DNA from: Pirellulales bacterium
Lineage (GTDB): Bacteria; Planctomycetota; Planctomycetia; Pirellulales; JACPPG01
Reading direction: 5' to 3'
DNA: 64,000 nt
Assembly (NCBI GenBank): GCA_036499395.1
Contig: DASYDW010000066.1
Coordinates: 43,492 to 107,491, forward strand
A program made the translations under genes and the position numbers. How positions within the stretch are numbered: the first letter of the stretch is position 1; every line of letters begins with the position of its first letter. Positions 54,932 through 63,696 of this stretch are shown here, in pieces. The notes below the pieces were generated by a model. That model saw nothing but the letters and a program-made list of their open reading frames with translations, ran no database searches and was not told where the DNA came from.

Positions 54932-56278
54932 GTGAGTGAACCGATAATCAGCGTCTCGGGTTTGCGTGGCATCGTCGGTGAAAGCCTCACACCCGACTTG
55001 GCGATTCGATACGTTTGCGCTTTCGCCGCCACGCTGCCGCCGGGGCGGGCCGTTGTGATTTGTCGCGACGGGCGCGGCACGGGACGCATGCTGGCGCAGG
55101 CCGTGGCCAGCGGGCTCGAGGCCGTCGGACGCGACACGATCGATGCCGGCGTCGCCGCGACGCCGACTGCCGGTGTTTTGGTTCGTACGTTGCTGGCCGG
55201 CGGCGGCGTGCAAATTTCAGCCAGCCATAACCCGCCCGAGTACAACGGCCTCAAGCTGTTCTCTGCCGAGGGACGCGTCATTCCTGCGGCCGAAGGCCAA
55301 CAAGTCTTGCAGCGTTATCGCGCCGGGCAGATTTCCTGGGTGCCACACAACCAGGTGGGCCATGCGATTGCTTGCGCGGATGCCCATTCGGCGCATTTGA
55401 AACTCGTCCTCGGCACGGTCGACGTCGACCGGATTCGCCATTGCAAGTTTCGCGTACTGCTCGATTCGAACCATGGCGCCGGCAGTATGCTTGGCCGGCG
55501 TTTGCTCGACGAACTTGGTTGCCACACGACCATTCTGGGCGAAAATCCGGACGGGCAATACGAACACACGCCCGAACCGACACAAGAGAATCTGGCCGGG
55601 GTTTTGTCACGCGTGAAGGAAATTGGCGCTGACATTGGCTTCTGCCAGGACCCCGACGCGGACCGGCTGGCCGTCATCGACGAGCTTGGGCGTTATATCG
55701 GCGAAGAATACACGCCCGCGCTGTGCGTCGACCATGTGCTGCGCACGCGGCGCGGTCCCGTAGTGACGAATTGCTCGACCAGTCGCATGACCGAAGATCT
55801 GGCCGCGAAATACGGCGTGCCGTTTTTCCGTTCGGCCGTCGGTGAGGCGAACGTGGTCGAAGCGATGCAACGCAACGGCGCGATCTTGGGAGGGGAAGGG
55901 AACGGCGGCATCATCGATCCACGCGTCGTTTTCGTGCGCGATAGTTTCGTGGGCATGGCCCTGCTGCTGGATGCAATGGCCACGCGCGGCGAACAGATCA
56001 GTCGATTGGCGGACGAGCTGCCACGATATGAAATCGTCAAGACGAAAATCTCGCTGCCGCCGGAGAAGATTCCCGCCGGCCTGGCCGCGCTCAAAAAGCA
56101 TTTCGCCGATGCGAAATCCGATACGCTCGACGGGCTGCGGCTGGATTGGCCGGGACGCTGGCTGTTAGTCCGGGCCAGCAACACCGAGCCGATCGTGCGC
56201 GCGATCGCCGAAGCTCCAACCGCCGAAGATGCACGCCGACTGTGCGATGATTCGGCGAAGGTGTTGGCAGGCGTCTAA
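54932..56278 (+). CDS. glmM: Phosphoglucosamine mutase-like alpha-D-phosphohexomutase
   Basis: A 448-residue mutase, the usual length of GlmM, which makes glucosamine 1-phosphate for peptidoglycan and lipid A. Active site blocks: ISASHNPPE with Ser98, QDPDADRLA, GGEGNGGII and RASNTEPIV. The start is the GTG at 54932 with AAGGAA nine bases upstream. GlmM versus phosphomannomutase cannot be fully separated by eye; the gene symbol is tentative. It is divergent from the 607-residue mutase across 202 bp. Confidence 0.85.
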   Translation: MSEPIISVSGLRGIVGESLTPDLAIRYVCAFAATLPPGRAVVICRDGRGTGRMLAQAVASGLEAVGRDTIDAGVAATPTAGVLVRTLLAGGGVQISASHNPPEYNGLKLFSAEGRVIPAAEGQQVLQRYRAGQISWVPHNQVGHAIACADAHSAHLKLVLGTVDVDRIRHCKFRVLLDSNHGAGSMLGRRLLDELGCHTTILGENPDGQYEHTPEPTQENLAGVLSRVKEIGADIGFCQDPDADRLAVIDELGRYIGEEYTPALCVDHVLRTRRGPVVTNCSTSRMTEDLAAKYGVPFFRSAVGEANVVEAMQRNGAILGGEGNGGIIDPRVVFVRDSFVGMALLLDAMATRGEQISRLADELPRYEIVKTKISLPPEKIPAGLAALKKHFADAKSDTLDGLRLDWPGRWLLVRASNTEPIVRAIAEAPTAEDARRLCDDSAKVLAGV

Positions 56279-56382
56279 CAACCAAGATTCAGCCGCGGGG
56301 CGCGAGCTGAGAGACTCGGCGCTACCTGTTCGATTCCGGCCAGCAACACAGAGCGCGCCTCGTCGCTTCCAGCACGTTGCGA

Positions 56383-57324
56383 CTAGGCCAGATCGCGATC
56401 CTCGAACATCAGGAGCGCCAGCACCATGGCCACCGTGCTGTAGAGCGCGCTGTAGACGGCAGCCCAGCCCAGGTAAACCAGTGGCACCATGCGTCCGGTC
56501 GAGACCGCGGCCGGGATGTCGAAATCATCGAGATTCGGCAGCACGGTTGCGAGGAACTGGCCGAAGAACGACACGAGGCGCGACTCGCGAAAAGCATTGG
56601 CGAAGGTCGGAGCCAGGTGCCCCAGGGCATAAATCGTTACGCATAGCACCAGGTTCGGCAGCATGGCCAACCGCGTCGAGAGGGCTACGCTGATCGAGGC
56701 CAGCATCGTGGCTTCCATGAACTTCAGGGCCAGGCCCGGCACGATTTGCAGCATTTCCGCCTGGCATTCCGCGGCGGTCGGCTCGGGGCTCGATGCTTCA
56801 CGCGCCTCGTGTTTGACTTTAAAGGAAACGGTCGCCAGGAACAGCGCGCCGAGGATCACGAACATCGAAGCGGTCGGCGCGAGTACACCCAGGAATTTCC
56901 CCAGGATGAACTGCCGGCGACTGACCGGCTTGCTCAACAGCGTGAGGGCGGTGCGTCCTTCGATCTCTTCCGAAACCGAGACGCTGGCGGTCCACACGGC
57001 CAAGATGATCGATAACACCGTAATCAGCGCTAGGCCTGAGTCCTTGATCATCTTCACGTCTTCGCCGAGCGTGTAGTACGGCACAAACGGAAAGATCAAC
57101 AGCAGCACGCAGCCGATAGCGAGTGTGACCCAAAATAGCGGCTGGGCCCAAGCCTCTTTGGCCGTGGTATGGGCAATGGCCGCCACCTTCGGCGCAACGG
57201 CGATCAGCAGAAAATAGAGGGCAAAGAAGATCGCCGTCAGCGCGGCGACGCCGGCCACGACAATCCACAGCGGCGTGACCCAGTTGAGCGAGGCAGCCAG
57301 CAAGGTTGGCAATTGCAAATGCAT
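56383..57324 (-). CDS. ABC-type transport permease
   Basis: A 313-residue integral membrane protein with about six helices. The segment SVSEEIEGRTALTLLSKPVSRRQFILGKFLG is typical of ABC-2 type permeases fused to no ATPase. No ATP-binding gene is adjacent in the window, so its partner lies elsewhere. The ATG at 57324 is used; a GTG ten codons upstream is possible. It is convergent with the glmM-like gene. Confidence 0.82.
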   Translation of the reverse strand: MHLQLPTLLAASLNWVTPLWIVVAGVAALTAIFFALYFLLIAVAPKVAAIAHTTAKEAWAQPLFWVTLAIGCVLLLIFPFVPYYTLGEDVKMIKDSGLALITVLSIILAVWTASVSVSEEIEGRTALTLLSKPVSRRQFILGKFLGVLAPTASMFVILGALFLATVSFKVKHEAREASSPEPTAAECQAEMLQIVPGLALKFMEATMLASISVALSTRLAMLPNLVLCVTIYALGHLAPTFANAFRESRLVSFFGQFLATVLPNLDDFDIPAAVSTGRMVPLVYLGWAAVYSALYSTVAMVLALLMFEDRDLA

Positions 57325-57379
57325 AGAGAAATGCCCTATCGTTTGTTCCTGAGTCACTACGGCGTTTAGAACTTTTTGT

Positions 57380-57667
57380 TCAGTGCCTGACCGAAAAATT
57401 GGCAAATTCGCCGGTTGCGCGACTCGCCTCTTCGTCCTGGCCGTGAATGTAGCCGGCCATTTCCGTGGTCACGGCGACGATAAATCGATCAACTTCCGGC
57501 TTTGCCCCCTCGACCACCAATCGCACGCGCCCGTCAGGCAGGTTCTGAACGTAGCCGGTCACGGTGTAGCGCGAGGCGATATCACGCGTCGTGTAGCGGA
57601 AGCCGACCCCCTGGACACGACCGTGAAAAAGCAGGTCCCGCCGAACGGCGTCCTTGGTCTCGGCCAA
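57380..57667 (-). CDS. Acylphosphatase
   Basis: A 95-residue acylphosphatase hydrolysing acyl phosphates such as 1,3-bisphosphoglycerate or carbamoyl phosphate. The catalytic Arg is in HGRVQGVGFR, and the conserved Asn in GYVQNLPDG. Without an ATG in the right place, the likely start is a TTG at 57667 preceded by GGAGG ten bases away; longer frames are Trp/Pro-rich and not part of the family. It lies 55 bp upstream of the permease gene, so they may be cotranscribed. Confidence 0.88.
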   Translation of the reverse strand: MAETKDAVRRDLLFHGRVQGVGFRYTTRDIASRYTVTGYVQNLPDGRVRLVVEGAKPEVDRFIVAVTTEMAGYIHGQDEEASRATGEFANFSVRH

Positions 57668-57786
57668 TGGTCTCTCGCCTCCACGAACTACGGTAAGACC
57701 AGACCACCAGCCCGGTAAACTGCCAATTATAAATGGGGCACAGGACGGCCGCCAGCGGGTGAAACCCGGTCCTAATGCCTTGTGTG

Positions 57787-57982
57787 GCCTAGCCAAAGGC
57801 AAAAAGGACGAGGCCCATTACGAGACACACGCCACCTGTGGATATAAGAGACAACGGTGAGATGCGAATCACTCGCCTGAGTGGATAGAGCCCCGGCGCG
57901 GCGGCACCAATCCCCTCCAACAGAAAGTCGGCAACGACACTCCGATTGTGACGAGGTGAAGTAGCCCTTGGGCGGTTTCCAT
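57787..57982 (-). pseudogene. Small two-helix membrane protein with an apparent frameshift
   Basis: From ATG 57982 codons read METAQGLLHLVTIGVS and then turn into a non-hydrophobic frame. In the adjoining frame from ~57933 the text is ADFLLEGIG, then PLRRVIRISPLSLISTGG and VCLVMGLVLFAFG to a stop at 57787. One extra base near 57933 would give a ~65-residue two-helix protein. It follows the class III aminotransferase by 17 bases, so would be in its operon. It may be a sequencing error or a dead gene. Confidence 0.5.
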
Positions 57983-57999
57983 GCGAATCCTCGCGTCAT

Positions 58000-59364
58000 T
58001 TACCCCAGCACCGCTTTGATCGATTCGCCCAGGATTTCCACCATGCGATCGATCGTGGCTTCACTGGTAGTGAACGGCGGGGCCAGGTTGTAAACGTCGC
58101 CACGCAGTCGGGTGAACATGCCGCGTTCCTGAGTGGCGGCGTGAATGCGTGGGCCGACTTTTTCCGCGGCGGGGAATTCGGCCTTCGTTTGTTTGTCGGC
58201 CACGAACTCGACGGCCGCCATCAGTCCCAGACCGCGCACATCGCCAACGTGTGGATGCGATTCGAGCGTTCGCAGGCCGGTCAGTAGGCGTCGCCCCAGG
58301 GCCGCAGCCCGTTCGACCAATCCTTCACGCTCGATGATGTCCAGATTGGCCAGAGCCACGGCGCAGCCCACCGGATGGCCGGAGTAGGTGAAAGCATGCA
58401 TCCAACTCTTATCGTCGGGCGATGAGTTAATGGCCGCGGCGATACGCTCGTTAATGCCGATGCCCCCCAACGGGAAGTAGCCACTAGTGACTGCCTTGGC
58501 GAAGGCAAAGATATCAGGCTCGATGCCGTAGCGCGCCAGTCCAAACCATTTTCCGGTGCGCCCGAAGCCGGTGATAACTTCGTCGGCCAGCAGCAGCACG
58601 TCGTACTTATCGCAAATGGCGCGAATGCGCGGCCAGTAATCATCCTGAGGTACGATCACACCGCCGGCCCCTTGAACTGGTTCACCCAGAAAGGCGGCCA
58701 CGGTGTCGGGGCCTTCGCGGAGGATGGCCTCTTCAAGGAGATCGGCAGCCATCACACCAGGGGTACGCGAATCGTTTGCCGACGTGCCGGCTGGCGGTTG
58801 AAAGCGATACGGATAGGGGCTGGCGATGTGCAAAAAGCCAGGCACGCGCGGCTCGAACATCGGCCAGTACGAGGCGATCCCGGTTGCCGACATCGCGGCC
58901 ATAGTCGTGCCGTGATAGCCCCACTGCCGACCGATAATCTTGATCTTGGTCGGCTGGCCGCTCGTGCGCCAGAAGTAACGGGCCGTTTTGAAGGCAGACT
59001 CGTTTGATTCGGCGCCGCCCGAGGTGAAGAAGAATCGCTTGATTCCCTTGTAGCACAGTCCAGCGATGCGCTCGGCCAGTTCGATCGCGGGACGGTTGGT
59101 GCTGCCGGCATAGCAGGTGGCAAAGGCTAGCTTCTTCATTTGGCCCGCCGCCGCGTCGGCTAGCTCGGTGCGCCCGTGACCGACGACGACATTCCACAAG
59201 CCGGCCAGCGCGTCGATGAATTCGCGCCCCGACTGATCGATAAGAATGGATCCGCGTCCCTCGACCCACTCGTGCGCATGCATTTGCGCGGCGGGGCGAT
59301 GCAAGGAATGGACCAGGTGCGCCTGATCGCGGGCGAGATCGTTGTTCGTGGCGGCGTCTGACAT
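58000..59364 (-). CDS. Class III aminotransferase (omega-amino acid:pyruvate type)
   Basis: A 454-residue PLP enzyme of the class III (omega) transaminases. The PLP lysine is Lys290 in FAFAKAVTSGYFPLGG, the cofactor-binding aspartate is in LLLADEVITGFGRTG and GGAESNESAFK holds the phosphate cup. TYSGHPVGCAVALAN and GDVRGLGLM are family-typical. It would transfer amino groups from beta- or omega-amino acids, diamines or related amines to pyruvate or 2-oxoglutarate; the substrate is not determined. It is cytoplasmic. A small frameshifted membrane protein gene follows by 17 bases. Confidence 0.92.
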   Translation of the reverse strand: MSDAATNNDLARDQAHLVHSLHRPAAQMHAHEWVEGRGSILIDQSGREFIDALAGLWNVVVGHGRTELADAAAGQMKKLAFATCYAGSTNRPAIELAERIAGLCYKGIKRFFFTSGGAESNESAFKTARYFWRTSGQPTKIKIIGRQWGYHGTTMAAMSATGIASYWPMFEPRVPGFLHIASPYPYRFQPPAGTSANDSRTPGVMAADLLEEAILREGPDTVAAFLGEPVQGAGGVIVPQDDYWPRIRAICDKYDVLLLADEVITGFGRTGKWFGLARYGIEPDIFAFAKAVTSGYFPLGGIGINERIAAAINSSPDDKSWMHAFTYSGHPVGCAVALANLDIIEREGLVERAAALGRRLLTGLRTLESHPHVGDVRGLGLMAAVEFVADKQTKAEFPAAEKVGPRIHAATQERGMFTRLRGDVYNLAPPFTTSEATIDRMVEILGESIKAVLG

Positions 59365-59689
59365 GGCACGTGCTCGCGAAGGAATGGCAAAGCGGCCATT
59401 CTAACCCGCGCGCAGAGCCTTACCAAACGACTCGGTACCCGCGAGGCGCCGCTTTCAGGATGGCGCGGCAGCCCCGCGGGCGTTGTTTTCCGAGGGCGCA
59501 GTGTTCTGCGCGCTCGTCGATCCAGGCTTAAATATTGCAGTTCGCGGCGCCAGCGCGCAGTGCGGCGCAGCTAATGATGCCACGCAACGGCGCACGGGGC
59601 GATTGAGAGCTCGCGTCGCGATGCAAGGACGATTGCACAGCGCCAACGAGCGTGCGAAACTGCAATCCACAGTCAGGATCTACGAGCAA
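59365..59689. other. 325-base intergenic region
   Basis: Lies between the aminotransferase start (59364) and the stop of the small lipoprotein (59690) and must hold the aminotransferase promoter. No gene, RNA or repeat was recognised. Plus-strand frames here are shadows. Confidence 0.4.
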
Positions 59690-59911
59690 TTAACCTTGCG
59701 GGCCGGGTACGTAGGTAGCCGGCGGCGGAGCGACAATCGTCCCGGCCGGAGCGCCCATGTACGGATCAGCCGAGTATGTTGCCTGCGGAGTACCGCAACC
59801 GGTCTGAGCGGGCGCGCTCTGGCAGGAGCCGCCACGGTTGAACCAGTGTAAGCAACCGGTCGAGCTGGCCATTACAGCCGCTGCGGCCGTTAGAACGAGA
59901 AGCCTCTTCAT
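59690..59911 (-). CDS. Tiny lipoprotein, Cys-rich with a Pro tail
   Basis: A 73-residue lipoprotein. The signal peptide ends in the lipobox SSTGC, so Cys20 is the predicted lipidated residue. Further cysteines (SCQS, TGCGTP) and a Pro-rich end (APPPATYVPGP) follow. GGAGGTG six bases upstream of the ATG at 59911 is a strong ribosome binding site and settles the start. It is divergent from the alpha/beta hydrolase gene. The function is unknown. Confidence 0.78.
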   Translation of the reverse strand: MKRLLVLTAAAAVMASSTGCLHWFNRGGSCQSAPAQTGCGTPQATYSADPYMGAPAGTIVAPPPATYVPGPQG

Positions 59912-60206
59912 GAATCGCACCTCCAGTAAAGACTGCATATCACGGCGAGGCAGTGGGTCGAACAACTCTACCCCACTCTGCGTGATGTGCAAACGCAACG
60001 TGATGTTTTTTTGCGCGATAAACGTTGCAGATTCCGCACACGACTGGAGAAAGCAATCATCGCCGTACGAAATGTACTTAGCCGCGCGTGAAAAGCAGAG
60101 AGCTGACGAGTTCTCTGCCGCACAACCGTGCCATCCGCCGGCCTTTGTTTCGTCGCGCTGTGCTGTTAGTTCCCTGACGACATCCTTCGAGAAGGTCCGC
60201 GCCCTC

Positions 60207-61526
60207 GTGTCGTGCCGCAAGATTCATAGCGCCCGTGGGCGCGTCCGCGTGGGACTGCTCGCAGGCCTATTCGCCATCGCGTCATGCGGTGCCTATTTAA
60301 GCGACTCAGTGCGGGCCGAAGACGGCGCGGCCCACCTCTCGTTCGAGCCGGCGCTCTCTGCCGCTGACGGAACAATTGCAAATCAGTCGTCCCGGCGTGA
60401 CGATCCTAACGATTTAAGGGACGAAGCCGACGACGAGCGACTATTGAGGGCCGCCGCCGGCTTGTCGGGCGGAAGTGTGCTGCAATTCGTCGGTCTGACG
60501 ACGATAACGCTGGATTCGGGCGCGGACGCTGCGATTGTCGACGAGGACGTCGCTCCCGGCCCCAGCGATCCCGTCGCGCCAAAGGGCGAAGCAGCGCCTG
60601 CCAACGTTCGGACGTCGTCGATTTCCGAAGATGCCGACGGCGCCGGGCATGAGCTGTGGATCGTCAGCACACGGAATCTATCGGGGAATTTCTGCGACGT
60701 TCCGCCCGATGCGTTTTCGCCGGGCGTCGAGCGGTTTATATGCGGTCAAGGCTGGACTCGTTCCAACTTGGACGAGTTGATCTCGATCGATAATCCGGCC
60801 GTCACCACCGCCATCCTAATTCATGGCAACGATACGGATGCCGGAGAGGCCGAGACGCGGGGCCGGGAGTTCTATCGCGAACTTATGACCGGATGTTGTA
60901 CGACAGGCCCTATGCGCTTGATCGTTTGGTCGTGGCCCAGTGATAAGGTCGTACCATGCTTCCGCAAAGATGCGCAGTTGAAGGCATGCCGTACGAACGT
61001 CGAGGGGTACTACCTGGCACGCTTCGTCGATCTGCTCGGCCCTAATTCGCCTGTCACGGTGGGCGGATACAGCTACGGATCCCGGGTAGTCACTGGTGGA
61101 TTGCACTTGCTTGGCGGAGGCGTTCTCGAAGGTCGGCAGCTTACGGATCGCGTTCACCCGGATCGCCACCCGGCCACAGCTGTGCTGATGGGGGCCGCCG
61201 TGCCTAATAATTGGCTGCTGCCCGGTATGCGGCACGATCGGGCCGTTTCGCAGGTCGATCGGCTGGTGGTCCTGTTCAATCCGAAGGACTTCGTGCTGCA
61301 CTTCTATCCGCGTCTGTGGGGAGGGCGCGGGCCCGAGGCGCTGGGAGCCACCGGGCTGGCCGCAGGCCGGCTTGGCGACGAGGCGGTGAAGGTTAAGCAA
61401 TTCAACGTGCAACCGCAGATGCACCGCCGCCACGGCTGGGACTACTTCGCCAGCTCGCCGGCCATCATGACGCTTGTACGCCGCGAGCTGTTGTCACCGC
61501 CGATCGTTGAACAACGGGCGGAGTGA
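60207..61526 (+). CDS. Exported alpha/beta hydrolase
   Basis: About 439 residues from the GTG at 60207. A signal segment (VRVGLLAGLFAIASCGAYLS) leads into a polar linker and an alpha/beta-hydrolase domain. The HG oxyanion turn is ILIHGND, the nucleophile Ser289 is in GGYSYGSR, Asp361 in FNPKDFV, and His409 in RRHGWDYF completes the triad by order. The start is uncertain: the frame is open further upstream (an ATG at 60072), with no good ribosome binding site at either. Esterase or lipase activity is inferred. Confidence 0.7.
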   Translation: MSCRKIHSARGRVRVGLLAGLFAIASCGAYLSDSVRAEDGAAHLSFEPALSAADGTIANQSSRRDDPNDLRDEADDERLLRAAAGLSGGSVLQFVGLTTITLDSGADAAIVDEDVAPGPSDPVAPKGEAAPANVRTSSISEDADGAGHELWIVSTRNLSGNFCDVPPDAFSPGVERFICGQGWTRSNLDELISIDNPAVTTAILIHGNDTDAGEAETRGREFYRELMTGCCTTGPMRLIVWSWPSDKVVPCFRKDAQLKACRTNVEGYYLARFVDLLGPNSPVTVGGYSYGSRVVTGGLHLLGGGVLEGRQLTDRVHPDRHPATAVLMGAAVPNNWLLPGMRHDRAVSQVDRLVVLFNPKDFVLHFYPRLWGGRGPEALGATGLAAGRLGDEAVKVKQFNVQPQMHRRHGWDYFASSPAIMTLVRRELLSPPIVEQRAE

Positions 61527-61542
61527 TCGAAGCATCTGATAG

Positions 61543-62712
61543 CTAAGCCTTCAATTGCTCGTCGTGGCGCATCAGGCTGGGGGGCTGATCCGCATGATGG
61601 ACATTGGCTAGCGCTCGCTTCGCGCCCGCGTGTTGCTCGACGTCGTTGTCTTCCCATTCGATCGACACGGCGCCACTGAAACCGGCGCGGTTCAGTTCGA
61701 CGAACAGAGGTTCGGTCGTTGCCGCGTCGCGTGCCGTGCCGGCTGTGACGAAGTTCCAGCCGTTCTCCTTGTCCCCCATCGGACGATGTCCACCTAGGCG
61801 GCCATTGCGCGTATAGCCGTCGATGACCTGCACTCCCTTGATGTGGGCGCAGTGAATACGGTCGCCGTATTCGCGAATGAACTGGACGCCCGAGACGCCT
61901 TGCCATTCCATGTGCGAGCAATCGAAGTTGAAGCCGGCCGCTTTGGCAAAACCGGCGCCGTCGACCGCGCGCAGGTATTCGCCGGCGCTGGTGATATCAC
62001 CCATCGCTCGCTCGCTGGGATGGCATTCCAGGTCGTACGTCGTGCCGTATTGCAGACAGGCCTGAAAGACCGGTGCGAAGCGCTCGACCAATAGTTCGAG
62101 GCTGACCTGATAGACGTCCGGGATTGGATGACCGCCCAGCGACGACGGTAGTGGCGGGAACAAAAACCAGTGTGACCAGCAATGGGCCGGCGAGCCGACA
62201 AAGCCTGAGACCGGGATGACCCGGTCTTGCAACTTGCCGATGAAATGCGCCAAACGCACCATGTTCACCAGTGCCGTCGTGGCCTGACGATGAGCGATCT
62301 CGCCCACCTCGGGCGGAACAAAAAAGGGATCAGTGCGCGGCGGATGGTTGCCGGCTTTGCGCCACCGGCTATAGGCCTCGACCGCTTCGCCGCCGATGAA
62401 CTGCAGAGTCTTGGCCGAGGGCTCGTCCCCCAGCACTTGTCCCTGCAAGTGGCCGGCGATCGAGAAGATTTCCAGTCCGCGCTTCTTGGCGGCTGCCACG
62501 CGCTCTTCGGCGTATTTCTTAGCGCCCGCGTCATCGCCGCATCGATCGAGCGCCAGCTCCCAACTGGCCTCTTCCCAGCCGTCGAAGCCGGTTTCGGCCA
62601 ACCAATCGAGCCAGCGCTCCTCAGGCACATTGCCGAACTGGCCACGGACCAATCCGATTTGGTGATAAGAGGAGCGACCCCAACGATGTTCCTTGGTTTG
62701 GTGATGACCCAC
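61543..62712 (-). CDS. Xylose isomerase-like TIM-barrel protein
   Basis: A 389-residue TIM-barrel of the sugar phosphate isomerase/epimerase superfamily. Probable metal-site segments: TYDLECHPSE, NFDCSHMEWQG, HIKGVQVIDG and VSIEWEDND. The first ~80 residues have the EEASWELALDR helix. No export signal; the frame starts at a GTG at 62712 without a clear ribosome binding site. It lies 16 bases after the convergent hydrolase gene. Substrate unknown; a glycosyl-lyase or epimerase role is possible. Confidence 0.85.
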   Translation of the reverse strand: MGHHQTKEHRWGRSSYHQIGLVRGQFGNVPEERWLDWLAETGFDGWEEASWELALDRCGDDAGAKKYAEERVAAAKKRGLEIFSIAGHLQGQVLGDEPSAKTLQFIGGEAVEAYSRWRKAGNHPPRTDPFFVPPEVGEIAHRQATTALVNMVRLAHFIGKLQDRVIPVSGFVGSPAHCWSHWFLFPPLPSSLGGHPIPDVYQVSLELLVERFAPVFQACLQYGTTYDLECHPSERAMGDITSAGEYLRAVDGAGFAKAAGFNFDCSHMEWQGVSGVQFIREYGDRIHCAHIKGVQVIDGYTRNGRLGGHRPMGDKENGWNFVTAGTARDAATTEPLFVELNRAGFSGAVSIEWEDNDVEQHAGAKRALANVHHADQPPSLMRHDEQLKA

Positions 62713-62820
62713 GACTGATGCCTCTGCGAGTGCGATGTTGCCAAGTCGAGCATCTTACGATGCGCGTGGCTGGTTTGCAAAAGGGGGCGCTCGCAGAAGC
62801 GCGGACCGAACGATTGCGTG

Positions 62821-63696
62821 CTATTTCTTCAGCAGCCCTTGGCCGTCCAGCCATTGGCCGAAGATTTCGATCCAGTGGTCGCTGGGCAACTTCTGCGTCT
62901 TCATCCCGAAGCCGTGTCCTCCCTTAGCGTACATGTGCAACTCGGCAGGCTTTTTGGCGGCCAACCATTTGCTGTACAGCTCGACGCTGTCGTCGGCTAG
63001 GCCCAAAGGATCATTCGAGGCGGCCAAGGCGAACAGTGGCGGAGCATCGCTGGGTACCGTGCCTTCGCCGATGACGCCGACATAAGCGTAGATCGGCGCA
63101 ACGAAATCGGGGCGGCTGTCGGCCGAGTAATTGAGCGCTACCCAAGACGTGACCGAGCCGCCGGCCGAGAAACCCATTAGGCCGATGCGTTTGGGATTGA
63201 TGCCGAATTCCGCAGCGTGATCGCGCACGTATTTCACGGCGGCGACCCCATCAGCGGCGGCCAGAGGGAAATGGCTGCGCATATCCTCTTCGACCTTGTC
63301 GCGCTTCTTGCCGATCATCTCGACCACGCCATCCTTGCCCGTCGGGACAAGTCGATATTTCAGCACAAAGGCGGTTACGCCGCGCTCGGCGAGCCACTTG
63401 GCGACGTCGACCCCTTCGCTATTGATCGACAGGACGTGAAACCCGCCGCCTGGGCAGATGACGACGGCCGTGCCGTTAGCATTCTCCGCGGCCGGCGCGT
63501 ACTTCGTCAGCGTCGGCTTGACGACGTTCGTGACGACCTGCGTGTTGAAGATGGGCGAGAAGTACTCTTGCTCTTCGTGCGTCCAGGTTTCCGATCCGGG
63601 GGCGGCACCGGAGTAGAGAGGGGTGACTTCCTGAGCGCGGGCGTGCCGCAGCCCGATCGAAAATAATGTGATTAGGATGGCAAGTCTGATTTTCAT
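62821..63696 (-). CDS. Exported alpha/beta hydrolase (acetyl esterase/BD-FAE-like)
   Basis: A 291-residue exported esterase-type hydrolase. A signal peptide (residues 1-~21, ending RHARAQ) precedes the domain. The oxyanion segment is VICPGGGFHVL (~79-89), the nucleophile Ser177 is in GFSAGGS, Asp229 in ASNDPLG, and His261 in GGHGFG. Such proteins remove acetyl groups from xylo-oligosaccharides or similar. The ATG at 63696 is chosen because the signal peptide begins there. It lies 108 bp upstream of the TIM-barrel gene on the same strand, so cotranscription is likely. Confidence 0.87.
   Translation of the reverse strand: MKIRLAILITLFSIGLRHARAQEVTPLYSGAAPGSETWTHEEQEYFSPIFNTQVVTNVVKPTLTKYAPAAENANGTAVVICPGGGFHVLSINSEGVDVAKWLAERGVTAFVLKYRLVPTGKDGVVEMIGKKRDKVEEDMRSHFPLAAADGVAAVKYVRDHAAEFGINPKRIGLMGFSAGGSVTSWVALNYSADSRPDFVAPIYAYVGVIGEGTVPSDAPPLFALAASNDPLGLADDSVELYSKWLAAKKPAELHMYAKGGHGFGMKTQKLPSDHWIEIFGQWLDGQGLLKK

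Noticed and set aside
56315..56345. T-loop-like GTTCGATTCC suggesting a tRNA
   Set aside because: No matching acceptor stem, D-arm or anticodon arm could be drawn around it.
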